A stretch of DNA of 64,000 nt from Skermanella mucosa (GTDB lineage Bacteria; Pseudomonadota; Alphaproteobacteria; Azospirillales; Azospirillaceae): positions 604,739-668,738 of the forward strand of contig NZ_CP086107.1 of NCBI RefSeq assembly GCF_016765655.2. The letters run 5' to 3'. The notes under the pieces were generated by a model. The model saw only the letters and a program-made list of their open reading frames with translations, was not told the origin of the DNA and did no database searches. Below, piece by piece: positions 52,767-60,847 of this stretch. Every line of letters starts with the position of its first letter. Position 1 is the stretch's first letter. The translations under genes were made by a program, and so were the position numbers.

Positions 52767-53175
52767 GGTTTGTCTCCGTGTCGCTGTCTGACCTGAGGTT
52801 TGAGCAAGTTCCGGGCTTTCATCCCAAGCCGAAGATGCTAGCCAGTAGATCCATCAGGTTTCCATAAACTGGGTAGTATCGTATGGATAGGGATTGTCGG
52901 CAAGAAAATGGACGGTGGTTCTAGAGGCGCTGACGGATGCGACTGTAGTGTACGGGGTTGGATGGTCTGGAAGTATCTCCCAAAAAGAAGACCCCGCAGC
53001 GGGGAACGCGCGGGGCCGAGTTTAGGGAGGAAACGCATGCAAATGCGTGCACGTAGTTGTGACTTAGAATCCTTTCAAATCTGTTAACCATAATACGGGT
53101 GCGTGAATTTTCTTGAGATATTCCGATCCGGGTAAAAACCGCCCTTTGGGCTAAGTCACAGAGCCTGTATGACCA
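52767..53175. other. intergenic region with a minus-strand terminator-like hairpin
   Basis: No gene supported. It lies between the start of the PEP-CTERM gene (minus) and the serine recombinase (plus) and must hold both promoters; I cannot name the boxes with confidence. Confidence 0.4.
52982..53016 (-). terminator. terminator-like hairpin in the PEP-CTERM leader
   Basis: On the minus strand CCCCGC pairs with GCGGGG, followed by TCTTCTTTTT. It lies about 215-250 nt before the PEP-CTERM start with no minus-strand gene before it, so it could be an attenuator in a long leader or a barrier against antisense transcription. An alternative CCCCGC arm a few nt upstream would allow two foldings. Confidence 0.4.
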
Positions 53176-53853
53176 GTGCAGCGGTTCGTCACATATTACC
53201 GGGTCAGCACGCAGCGGCAGGGACGATCGGGCCTCGGGCTCGAAGCCCAGCAGGCTGCGGTGACGGCGTTCCTCGCCGGCCGGGATGCCCAGGTGATCGG
53301 CGAGTACCGGGAGATCGAGAGCGGCCGGACGTCCGACCGCCAGCAGCTCGCCGCGGCGATGCTGATGTGTCGGATGACGGGCAGCGTGCTCCTGATCGCC
53401 AAGCTCGACCGCCTGGCCCGCGACGCGCACTTCCTCCTGGGGCTGGAGAAGTCGGGCATTGAGTTCCTCGCCGCTGACATGCCGTTCGCGAACCGGTTGA
53501 CGATCGGCATCATGGCCCTGGTCGCGGAGGAGGAGGCCAAGGCTATCAGTGCCAGGACGAAGGCGGCGCTGGCGGCTAGAAAGGCGCGTGGTCTGCCGCT
53601 CGGGAACCGGGCCAGCCTTCGCCCCGCTGATCGGCAACGGGCAGCGACAGCAGCGGCGGCCTGGTCGAAGAAGGCGGCAGCGCACGCCGCCATGGTGCTC
53701 CCTGCAGTTCAGGAAATGCGCGCTGTCGGCATGTCGCTGCGCGCCACGGCCCGAGAACTAACCCAGCGGGGTTTCACGACAGTGACAGGCGGAGCTTGGA
53801 CGGCAACACAGGTATCCGCAGTATTGCGACGCATCGGCTCTGACCAGATTTGA
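53176..53853 (+). CDS. small serine recombinase (resolvase family)
   Basis: Site-specific recombinase of 225 residues. The resolvase domain shows YYRVSTQRQGRSGLGLEAQQ with the nucleophile Ser in RVST, KLDRLARDAHFLLGL, and AEEEAKAISARTKAALAARK with the E-helix. A C-terminal helix-turn-helix region follows (MRAVGMSLRATARELTQRGF, TATQVSAVLRRIG). The start is GTG at 53176. Such enzymes serve transposons, plasmids or phage; the hairpin-rich DNA 1 kb downstream may be part of the same unit. Confidence 0.88.
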   Translation: MQRFVTYYRVSTQRQGRSGLGLEAQQAAVTAFLAGRDAQVIGEYREIESGRTSDRQQLAAAMLMCRMTGSVLLIAKLDRLARDAHFLLGLEKSGIEFLAADMPFANRLTIGIMALVAEEEAKAISARTKAALAARKARGLPLGNRASLRPADRQRAATAAAAWSKKAAAHAAMVLPAVQEMRAVGMSLRATARELTQRGFTTVTGGAWTATQVSAVLRRIGSDQI

Positions 53854-53903
53854 ATTACAAGCTTGATTTCACTAAAGCCTCATCTGATCACACAAAAATT
53901 GCA

Positions 53904-54350
53904 TCAATCATATAATGGTGGAAGTGGACTTGGATATGGTCCAGCAAAAAAATCGCATTGTAGCCATAGATGGATAGTACCAGCTTTACTGAAATCAGTA
54001 TGTCGGATAAAAGTTGTGTATGATTGTCCTGCTCTTACTTCCATGCTAGATATATCATTTCCAGCGTTTCCAATTCTTGCGCCTGCGGGCGTGAAAGAAA
54101 GGAAGCCTATCTGAACACGGTTACACGGTGGTGTTTGTGTAATATTAACTTCAAGATCAATAACGTCCCACTGTCTACCTCCTATTATCATAGGCGCACC
54201 AGGGCTTGCACTGTTTAATGATGCGTATCCTCTGCCATCAAAGTTCAATTGAACTTTATTATTCGACTGAGAATAAGCCATTGTGGCACAGCCTCCAATC
54301 AGCAAAAAAATTACCAAAGCTATGATGTGTTTTGTTCTCCTGCTTGACAT
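53904..54350 (-). CDS. small putative lipoprotein, unknown
   Basis: Exported protein of 148 residues with a signal sequence ending in a lipobox (IIALVIFLLIGGCATM) and a short beta-rich mature part (VQLNFDGRGYASLNSAS, WDVIDLEVNITQTPPC). Start at 54350 chosen because GGAGAG is 6 nt upstream of that ATG. The gene is clearly richer in A+T than the genes around it, which points to foreign origin. I do not recognise the family. Confidence 0.6.
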   Translation of the reverse strand: MSSRRTKHIIALVIFLLIGGCATMAYSQSNNKVQLNFDGRGYASLNSASPGAPMIIGGRQWDVIDLEVNITQTPPCNRVQIGFLSFTPAGARIGNAGNDISSMEVRAGQSYTTFIRHTDFSKAGTIHLWLQCDFFAGPYPSPLPPLYD

Positions 54351-54497
54351 TGAACTCTCCATTGAGCCAACCAGATGAATGTTGCTGCCTTAAGTTGCTT
54401 TGGATCAATGAATATTATGGTGATGTACGGTTGATGGTGTATAGAGTTATGATCATTTCTAATTTTCCCCAAAGAGAGGGATCCATATGACAGATGG

Positions 54498-54755
54498 ATG
54501 TGCAGGATGACCTTCGAAGAACTCCTCGTTGCGGCGAATGCCGGCGGCGCCCGCAATCCCGGTCAATGGACCCCGCAAGCCTGCAAGATCTGGCGGGAGG
54601 CAGAGCAGGAAGACGCTCGCCTGCTGGAAGCGGCCTGGGCATGGGAGCTGGCGAACGACCGCCGGGCGCAGACGAAGGACGAGCCTGCAGTGAGGGAGCG
54701 GCGCCGGCAGATGGACGAGGCGACCGCTGCGGCACGGGCGGCGAAGGAGGGGTGA
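54498..54755 (+). CDS. small protein of unknown function
   Basis: Frame of 85 residues (MTFEELLVAANAGGARNPGQ, WTPQACKIWREAEQEDARLL), acidic and helical, rich in Ala, Glu and Arg, with GC-rich codon use like the chromosome. ATGs at 54498 and 54507 are both possible starts. It ends 20 nt before the hairpin-rich region. It could be real or a chance frame; no family is recognised. Confidence 0.4.
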   Translation: MCRMTFEELLVAANAGGARNPGQWTPQACKIWREAEQEDARLLEAAWAWELANDRRAQTKDEPAVRERRRQMDEATAAARAAKEG

Positions 54756-54775
54756 TCGCGACATGGCGATGCCGA

Positions 54776-55256
54776 TAGAGTTGGGTAACTTAACTCTAGA
54801 ACGGAGGCGATCTCGGTAACCGAGATAGGTGGGTGTAGATTACCTATGCCCTCAAGAGAGCCGACGATGATCACATTCGGTTACCGAAGCTGAAGAACGG
54901 AACGAACAGGCACAATTCTAGGTCTAGGTAACCTAGACCTAACAGCGAGGGGACAACATCCGAATACCTCGTCGCTCGCATCAAGCGGGACCGATGTGGG
55001 ATAATCACACATCGGCATCTTGGGAAAATCCCAGGATGAGGCAGAGGGTGGGGTGAATCAACCCATCCATAATGTGCCTGTGGGTCATATTTTCGGTGCC
55101 GGCCGATCTGGCTTCGAATGCCCTCCACAAGGGCATCTGTCGCTGGGAAAATGTCGCTGAGAACGACATTAAGGGCTCTCGCCAGGGGGCATCCCCGGTC
55201 CGATTTCATCGAACCAGGGGAAAGCAGGATGTCTTCCGGATGTGGGATCAATCCTG
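54776..55256 (+). ncRNA. dense hairpin array, candidate structured RNA or regulatory element
   Basis: About 480 bp without a convincing gene but with at least eleven stem-loops. Four in a row have stems of different sequence with a common tip: 54776-54798 (10 bp, GGG-UAA-C), 54810-54826 (7 bp, GG-UAA-CC), 54876-54888 (5 bp, GG-UUA-CC) and 54919-54941 (10 bp, GG-UAA-CC). Others are 54827-54845, 54991-55015 (8 bp), 55016-55038 (10 bp, AAA loop), 55046-55068, 55071-55091, 55118-55136 (7 bp) and 55150-55170 (7 bp); 55225-55256 is weaker. Eight non-Watson-Crick pairs inside the stems are G-U when read as plus-strand RNA, which suggests transcription of that strand. No U-run terminator is seen. The function is unknown; operators or a replication/recombination site are alternatives. 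Confidence 0.45.
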
Positions 55257-55447
55257 TTCCGCCCACCTTCCTCCACTGCGTTCCGTGCATCCGGGTCCCC
55301 GCGAACGACCTTGACGTACAACCATGACGGGCTGTGTCGCCGTGCTCGATGGCCCGGCTCAACTGACCTACTCGGCGGCGACCAGCTGGCGGTGGCTAAG
55401 TACGGGTTGGGCACTACGCTAAACGAGATGGAGTCGGTATAAACAGG
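55257..55447. other. no gene seen
   Basis: Continuation of the non-coding stretch ahead of the DoxX gene. Frames here are short and lack recognisable domains. Together with 54756-55256 it makes 760 bp without a supported gene. Confidence 0.4.
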
Positions 55448-55487
55448 TGGCCAGCCCTCTGTCTGGCCAAACCCGGATGCAATCCGG
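55448..55487 (+). promoter_or_regulatory. two leader hairpins before the DoxX gene
   Basis: TGGCCAG/CTGGCCA (7-bp stem, 8-nt loop, 55448-55469) and CCGGAT-GCA-ATCCGG (6-bp stem, 55473-55487) lie side by side 30-70 nt before the DoxX start. They could be a leader structure or operator; whether they belong to the hairpin array upstream is open. Confidence 0.4.
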
Positions 55488-55517
55488 AACTGCCGATCCA
55501 ACTGAGTTAGGAACGAC

Positions 55518-55943
55518 ATGCAACACGTAAGAACCCTTGATCGCTACACGCCCTATGCCCTGGCGGCGCTACGGATCGTGACGGCCCTGATCTTCATGGA
55601 GCATGGCACGCAGAAACTGTTCGGGTTTCCGGCCCCGCCGGCGAATGGGCTGCCCGCCGTCATGTCGCTCCATTGGATCGGCGCCGTCATGGAATTCGGC
55701 GGCGGTCTGCTGATCCTGGCAGGGCTGTTCACGCGGCCCGTCGCGTTCCTGCTCGCCGGCGAGATGGCGGTGGCGTACTGGATGTTCCATGCTCCCCGAA
55801 GCTTTTTCCCGGTGCTGAACGGCGGCGATGCCGCCATCCTCTACTGCTTCGTGTTCCTGCTGCTCGTGTTCACGGGGCCTGGTGCTTTAAGTCTCGATAG
55901 CAGGCGAGACAAGGCCGTCTCCCGATCCGCTCTGGAGCACTGA
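55518..55943 (+). CDS. DoxX family membrane protein
   Basis: Inner-membrane protein of 141 residues with four helices. ALAALRIVTALIFMEHGTQK, LFGFPAPPANGLPAVMSLHW and MEFGGGLLILAGLFTRPVAF are the DoxX/YphA-type blocks. DoxX relatives take part in membrane redox or thiol stress functions, but the precise role differs between members. ATG at 55518 has TAGGAAC upstream. Monocistronic; a terminator lies about 110 nt downstream. Confidence 0.9.
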   Translation: MQHVRTLDRYTPYALAALRIVTALIFMEHGTQKLFGFPAPPANGLPAVMSLHWIGAVMEFGGGLLILAGLFTRPVAFLLAGEMAVAYWMFHAPRSFFPVLNGGDAAILYCFVFLLLVFTGPGALSLDSRRDKAVSRSALEH

Positions 55944-56051
55944 TTTCCAACACCGGAGGCAAAGCGATCTCCGTTGAGGTTGACCTAAGCCATTCCTCGC
56001 CGCAAGCGTGTTAGTGCGGAGTAACAAGTTAGATGGGAGATAATGATCCAG

Positions 56052-56082
56052 TGGAATGCAGGCATGTAGACCTGCATTTTCC
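56052..56082 (+). terminator. rho-independent terminator behind DoxX
   Basis: AATGCAGG and CCTGCATT form an 8-bp stem around an 8-nt loop (56055-56078), followed directly by a short T-run. It lies 110 nt after the DoxX stop. Confidence 0.7.
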
Positions 56083-56399
56083 ATTGAACAAATTTGGCTC
56101 TGGGCTCATTGTTGCAGTGCGGTAGCGATACCGCGACGCCTCTTTGGGCGTTTCCTCCCTAGACTCAGGCCGCCTTTCTTTTTGCACATATTTTAGAACT
56201 CTGCACCTGCCTAAAAGGCCATATACGAAAGATTATAGGCTCAAACGTGAAATTTTAGGAAGTAAACTGTCTTTGCGCTTCTCGCCTGCCAGCTTCAGTT
56301 GAGCTGTGCCCCTGGGTGATGACGTCCAAGCGCATCGCGATCAAGCGAGCACGAGGCTGTTGAGGCCCGTCGAAGATCAAGTTGAGCTTTGGAGAGAAG
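56083..56399. other. no gene seen
   Basis: About 315 bp, partly AT-rich (56180-56270), with no supported frame. It should include the promoter of the CYTH gene. Confidence 0.4.
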
Positions 56400-56875
56400 A
56401 TGCCTCTGGAGATCGAGAGGAAGTTCCTGGTCCGCGATGGGTGGCCGAGGAACACGGGCGGTGAACCGTACCGTCAAGGCTATCTGAAGCAGAGCGGTGA
56501 CCCGCCGACCATCCGGGTCCGGCGAGCCGGTGACTTAGCCTTCCTGACGATCAAGAGCCAGCCGGCAGGCCTCGTGCGGGACGAGTACGAGTACCGGATC
56601 CCGGTCGACCACGCCGAGGAGATGCTCGCCTCGCTGTGCCATCATCCCCTGATCGAGAAGGTCCGCCCAAGGTGCCTCATGCCGGAGTGGTCTGGGAGAT
56701 CGATGAGTTCCAAGGTGTTAACGCCGGGCTTGTTATGGCCGAGGTCGAGCTTCACGACCCCGACCAGCCGTTTGAGAAGCCTGAATGGATTGGTTTCGAG
56801 GTCATCGGAGATCCGCCGTACTCGAACTCAGCCCTGTCGCGGCATCCGTACACTACCTGGGTGGACGCCGATTAG
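56400..56875 (+). pseudogene. CYTH-domain triphosphatase gene with a frameshift
   Basis: The first frame starts with MPLEIERKFLVRDGW, the EIERKF motif of CYTH enzymes (inorganic triphosphatase/class IV cyclase fold), followed by YRQGYLKQSGDPPTIRVRRA, LAFLTIKSQPAGLVRDEYEY and IPVDHAEEML. Near 56660 the reading jumps to another frame, which continues with KVPHAGVVWEIDEFQGVNAG, LVMAEVELHDPDQPFEKPEW to a stop at 56875. Both halves are needed for the barrel, so the gene is inactive unless this is a sequencing error. GGAGAGAAG precedes the ATG. Normal length would be about 158 residues. Confidence 0.85.
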
Positions 56876-57322
56876 ACGCACTGAACGACGGGACGTGCTA
56901 CCTTCGTCCCGTCGCCCAAGTGATTGAGGAATCAATAGAATACCAGCTTCGTAGGCAACTTAGGTAATTACTTCACCTTGCCGACCATAACAGGAGGGAA
57001 CTGGCCGGCCTGGTTGTTCTAGCTGATCATGGTTAACGAAGGGTTACGGGTCGCTAGAGAACCAGGTATGGGAGACAGCGGCCTATGTTCTTCGTCAACC
57101 GCTCCTCCGCAATGAGAGTGGTCGATCATGCTGAAAGGCTGAGGACACCTCGGTAGATCCAGCAGCCCGCATAGAACCATTTATCCGCGATAAAGTGTTA
57201 ATTTTATCTTTATTGCTGGGAGTTTTTCGGGCAGTGTTTCTCCAACGCAGCATCGAACGCGCCGTACCCTACCGCCTCGGAGCACGCCGCCGTTCGATCC
57301 TCAACACATCTGGAGAGTCGCC
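56876..57322. other. intergenic region, no gene seen
   Basis: No supported frame. A short AT-rich stretch at about 57195-57220 could be part of the promoter of the LuxR-type gene. Confidence 0.4.
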
Positions 57323-57994
57323 ATGACCACGTCCCGCACCATCCTGATCGAACCCAACCGGCTGTTCCGCCAGGGCCTGAAGCATCTGCTGTGCGGCACC
57401 TGCTTCGAGGCGGGCGCTGAGTTCAGCACGGTCGAGCTGGCCTTGTCTGCCGGAGAGGCTGCCGAAGTGCCGGGGCTTGTGATCACGGGACAGCCGGTGG
57501 CGATTGAGGCCGACCTGCAGCAGCTCCGGGCTGCCTATCCCACTGCCCGGATCGTCGTGCTGGCCGACGACCTGTCGGTCGATGTGCTGCGCGCTGCCAT
57601 GGGGGCCGGCGCCGACGGCTTCCTAAGCAAGAACGTCTCGCCCGAAGCCCTGATCCAGTCGCTCCAGCTGGTCATGCTGGGCGAGAAGGTGTTCCCGACC
57701 AATCTCGCCTCCATGCTGCTCGACATCAGCAGCGCACCGTCGCCCCTGAACTCGGTCCGCGGCCTGTCGCCTCGCGAGCAGGAGATCCTGCAGCTGCTGG
57801 TCACCGGGGCCAGCAACAAGCTGATCGCCAACAAGCTCGGCATCACCGAGGCGACCGTCAAGGTCCACCTGAAGACGCTGCTGCGCAAGATCGACGTCAA
57901 CAACCGCACCCAGGCCGCGATCTGGGCCATGAACAACGGCTTCTCGGAAAGCTCGGGCGCACCGACCCGCAGCCTCCAACTGGTCTCCGCCTGA
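57323..57994 (+). CDS. LuxR/NarL-type response regulator with degenerate receiver
   Basis: Regulator of 223 residues. The N-terminal 125 residues have the CheY-like fold, but the acidic pair near the start is IEPN instead of DD and the phospho-acceptor position reads PGLVITGQP where an Asp is expected; the Lys in FLSKNVSPEAL is kept. The C-terminal LuxR helix-turn-helix is normal (LSPREQEILQLLVTGASNKL, IANKLGITEATVKVHLKTLL). So it is probably phosphorylation-independent or controlled by another ligand. ATG at 57323 with GGAG upstream. It precedes a histidine kinase gene by 139 nt. Confidence 0.88.
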   Translation: MTTSRTILIEPNRLFRQGLKHLLCGTCFEAGAEFSTVELALSAGEAAEVPGLVITGQPVAIEADLQQLRAAYPTARIVVLADDLSVDVLRAAMGAGADGFLSKNVSPEALIQSLQLVMLGEKVFPTNLASMLLDISSAPSPLNSVRGLSPREQEILQLLVTGASNKLIANKLGITEATVKVHLKTLLRKIDVNNRTQAAIWAMNNGFSESSGAPTRSLQLVSA

Positions 57995-58133
57995 CAGGCA
58001 CGGACACCCAGCGGGACATCCCCGTGCCCGCGGCATTCGACCCGCTGCATGGCCTTCCGAGGGACCACGAGCCTGGCTTCACACAGTCTTAAGTGACCGT
58101 GAAGCATAATTCCTTAGGTTTCGCACATTTCTG

Positions 58134-59630
58134 ATGGGCATGATGCATCCTGTGCCGATCCGCAGGCATGGGAAGTCTCTCATGGATCTGGGCAAGATCG
58201 TCTGGACGGTGTCGTTCGTGCTGGTGCTGTGCAGCATGCCGATGCTGATCCCCGACTTGATCGGGATCCAGCGGTCGGTCGAAGTCTCCAGTGGTGCGGG
58301 GGAACGGTACGATGGCGAACTCTCCGCCGATCTGCTGCGCTTCCAGGTGGCTGTCCGGGCGCTTGAGCTGAACAGTCGGCCGGAGGCGGTCGAGGAGGTG
58401 ATGCTTCGGCTCGACAACGTGTTCAACCGGCTGAATGCGTTTCCGGAGCCGGGCAGCGCCGGCTGGCACACCTGGGCTGCCGGGCGCGAGGACGGCGTGG
58501 CGGAGGTCCGGCGGGTCCTGGACCGGATCGACGGTGACCTGCCCCTGCTCCGGTCCGATCCGACGGCTTTCCGGACGCTGGCGGACCGCGGAGCCCAAGA
58601 AGCCGTGACCGTCCACCGGCGCATGCAGCTTGCCATGGGAGACCAGCAGAATGTGCTGGTCGGGCGGATACAGCATCAGGTCAGCGTCTTCCAGATGAAG
58701 CTGCTGGGCTACGGCGCCGGCTTCGTCGTGGTGGTGGGGGCGCTGGCTTGGCTGATGCGCCGCCACATGCGGTCCGAAAAGAAGCTCCTGGCAACCAACC
58801 GGCAGCTCCGGGACCTGAGCGAGAGCCTCGTCGTCGCACGCGACATGGCCGTGCGATCCAACGAGGCCAAATCCAACTTCCTGGCCAATGTCAGCCACGA
58901 GCTGCGCACGCCGCTGAACGCCATCCTCGGCTTCTCGGAAGCACTGATGAGCGGCATCTTCGGCCGTCTGGCCGGCCGCCAGGCGGAGTATGTCGGCGAC
59001 ATCCACCTTTCCGGTCAGCGCCTGCTGGCGCTGATCAACGACATCCTCGACCTGGCCAAGCTCGACGCCGGCAAGCTGGAGCTCCGGGAGGAGGCGGTCG
59101 CCTTGGACAGGTTGGCAGCCGAGGCGATCCGGGGGCTGCGGGAGGCCTCCAGCGCCGCCGGCGTCACGGTCGATCTCACGTCTGTCGCCGGCGGCATGAT
59201 GGTACTGGGCGACCCGCTGCGGCTTCGGCAGGTCCTGGACAACCTGCTTTCCAACGCGGTCAAGTTCACGCCCGAGGGTGGTCGGATCGAGGTCGCGGTG
59301 GAGCGGCTCGCCGACGGACACACGGTCGTCATCGTCACCGACACGGGCATCGGCATTCCGGCCAGGGATCTGGCGCGCGTCTTCCTACCGTTCGAGCAGT
59401 CCGACAGCCGGCGGGCGCGTCCGGCCCAGGGGACTGGGTTGGGACTGCCGCTGGTGCGCCAGCTGGTGGAGAGTCATGGCGGCACGGTCAGGATGTCGAG
59501 CGAGCCCGGTATCGGCACCGAGGTGACGGTCGAGCTGCCGCCCGAACGCGTGCTCCCGGCCGAGGGTAACCCACAGCCAGTCGTACAGGGGAATTCCGCC
59601 GCAAAGGGTCGTCCACGCAGCACGGCATGA
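58134..59630 (+). CDS. membrane sensor histidine kinase
   Basis: Kinase of 498 residues. Two membrane helices (about 22-45 and 185-207) enclose a helical periplasmic sensor region of about 140 residues. The HisKA domain has NFLANVSHELRTPLNAILGF with the phospho-His, and the ATPase domain has DNLLSNAVKFTPEGG, TDTGIGIPARDL and GTGLGLPLVRQLVESHGG. No receiver domain. Its partner may be the fragment of a receiver at 59655-59936 or a regulator elsewhere; the LuxR-type gene in front lacks the acceptor Asp. Confidence 0.9.
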   Translation: MGMMHPVPIRRHGKSLMDLGKIVWTVSFVLVLCSMPMLIPDLIGIQRSVEVSSGAGERYDGELSADLLRFQVAVRALELNSRPEAVEEVMLRLDNVFNRLNAFPEPGSAGWHTWAAGREDGVAEVRRVLDRIDGDLPLLRSDPTAFRTLADRGAQEAVTVHRRMQLAMGDQQNVLVGRIQHQVSVFQMKLLGYGAGFVVVVGALAWLMRRHMRSEKKLLATNRQLRDLSESLVVARDMAVRSNEAKSNFLANVSHELRTPLNAILGFSEALMSGIFGRLAGRQAEYVGDIHLSGQRLLALINDILDLAKLDAGKLELREEAVALDRLAAEAIRGLREASSAAGVTVDLTSVAGGMMVLGDPLRLRQVLDNLLSNAVKFTPEGGRIEVAVERLADGHTVVIVTDTGIGIPARDLARVFLPFEQSDSRRARPAQGTGLGLPLVRQLVESHGGTVRMSSEPGIGTEVTVELPPERVLPAEGNPQPVVQGNSAAKGRPRSTA

Positions 59631-59654
59631 TACCGGTTCGGAGATGACGAAGGG

Positions 59655-59936
59655 CTATCGCTCCTCCCGGTCAACGGCGAGGAGTTCCGCGATCGCCTGT
59701 CGAAGCGCCTGATTGGGCACAGGCTTGTGCATGAGACGCACCGATGCTTTCCGGGCCTGCTGCAGGATGTCCGGAGCGGTGTCGCCGGTCAGCAGGATGG
59801 CCGGCGCGGGCCATCGCTTCCTGACGGTTTCGATAACCTGCAGCCCGTTGCCGTCCCCGAGCTGGTAGTCGGAGAGAACTAGGTCGAAGCGGGTTGACTG
59901 TTCATCGAGGCGTGTCTGCGCGGCGGCTACGCTGTT
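59655..59936 (-). pseudogene. receiver domain fragment (C-terminal half)
   Basis: The minus-strand frame TRFDLVLSDYQLGDGNGLQV (phospho-acceptor Asp), PAPAILLTGDTAPDIL and RLMHKPVPNQALRQAIAELL holds the second half of a CheY-like receiver and a normal stop. The first half (ILMVEDDLLIGMALAMELEE) is at about 62.1-62.2 kb at the end of the hybrid kinase. The two halves are separated by the IS3-family element. Confidence 0.88.
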
Positions 59937-60350
59937 CCCTCTGTGCCAACGTCGGATGAGACAGTTGCCTGCTGAACTGATCAGTAGAGGGCGCTGTTGA
60001 GGACCTGATGAGCATGACTTCCCTACCCCAAACCGGAACCCCGCTTTCACCACCGGACCCGGAGGTGAGTGACCGGCCCCAGCGCCGGACGTTCAGCGTG
60101 GCCGACAAGCTGCGCATCCTGGACGAGATCGACCGCGCCCGTCCCGGTGATGTCGGCGCCATCCTGCGTCGTGAAGGTCTGTACTCGTCCAATGTCGGAC
60201 GGTGGCGCCGACAGCGCGACGCCGGCACGCTGCACGGACCGGCGCCGGCCAGATCGGGGCCGAAGAGCGCGCCGGCCAATCCTCACAAGAACGACGTGGT
60301 GCGCCTGGAGCGGGAGAACGCTCGCCTGCGCGACCAGCTCACCCGCGCCG
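59937..60350 (+). repeat. 414-bp tandem duplication, first copy
   Basis: 59937-60350 is repeated without a visible difference at 60351-60764 (offset 414). The unit contains 20 bp of flanking DNA, the IS3 left end (TGAGACAG at 59957 and 60371) and the first part of orfA. The first copy of orfA (60008-60373) is cut after QLTRA and is fused to the repeated flank, giving a stop. Confidence 0.9.
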
Positions 60351-60373
60351 CCCTCTGTGCCAACGTCGGATGA
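60008..60373 (+). pseudogene. truncated duplicate of IS3 orfA
   Basis: Identical to the first 113 codons of the complete orfA at 60422, then runs into the duplicated flank (AALCANVG) and stops. It retains the helix-turn-helix part (FSVADKLRILDEIDRARPGD) and could make a DNA-binding fragment that interferes with transposition. Confidence 0.8.
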
Positions 60374-60764
60374 GACAGTTGCCTGCTGAACTGATCAGTA
60401 GAGGGCGCTGTTGAGGACCTGATGAGCATGACTTCCCTACCCCAAACCGGAACCCCGCTTTCACCACCGGACCCGGAGGTGAGTGACCGGCCCCAGCGCC
60501 GGACGTTCAGCGTGGCCGACAAGCTGCGCATCCTGGACGAGATCGACCGCGCCCGTCCCGGTGATGTCGGCGCCATCCTGCGTCGTGAAGGTCTGTACTC
60601 GTCCAATGTCGGACGGTGGCGCCGACAGCGCGACGCCGGCACGCTGCACGGACCGGCGCCGGCCAGATCGGGGCCGAAGAGCGCGCCGGCCAATCCTCAC
60701 AAGAACGACGTGGTGCGCCTGGAGCGGGAGAACGCTCGCCTGCGCGACCAGCTCACCCGCGCCG
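60351..60764 (+). repeat. 414-bp tandem duplication, second copy
   Basis: Second copy of the unit, contiguous with the remaining part of the IS3-family element. Its left end at 60371 therefore belongs to the complete element. Confidence 0.9.
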
Positions 60765-60847
60765 AGGCGATCATCGAGCTCCAAAAAAAAGTCGCTCAGC
60801 TGCTGGAGACCTCACTCGGCTCGACCGATCCGGGCGAGCGCAGGTGA
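60422..60847 (+). CDS. IS3-family OrfA
   Basis: Helix-turn-helix protein of 141 residues (FSVADKLRILDEIDRARPGD, GAILRREGLYSSNVGRWRRQ) with a C-terminal leucine-zipper-like segment. A run of eight A at 60783-60790 lies inside the codons QKKV; a -1 shift there would enter the orfB frame (KKSRSAAGDLTRLD) and make the OrfAB transposase (60422-62079), as known for many IS3 members. The stop overlaps the orfB ATG. Confidence 0.9.
   Translation: MSMTSLPQTGTPLSPPDPEVSDRPQRRTFSVADKLRILDEIDRARPGDVGAILRREGLYSSNVGRWRRQRDAGTLHGPAPARSGPKSAPANPHKNDVVRLERENARLRDQLTRAEAIIELQKKVAQLLETSLGSTDPGERR

Noticed and set aside
54776..55256. CRISPR array or integron attC array
   Set aside because: The stem-loops are not copies of a fixed repeat with regular spacers, and there are no cas or intI genes or attC core sites.
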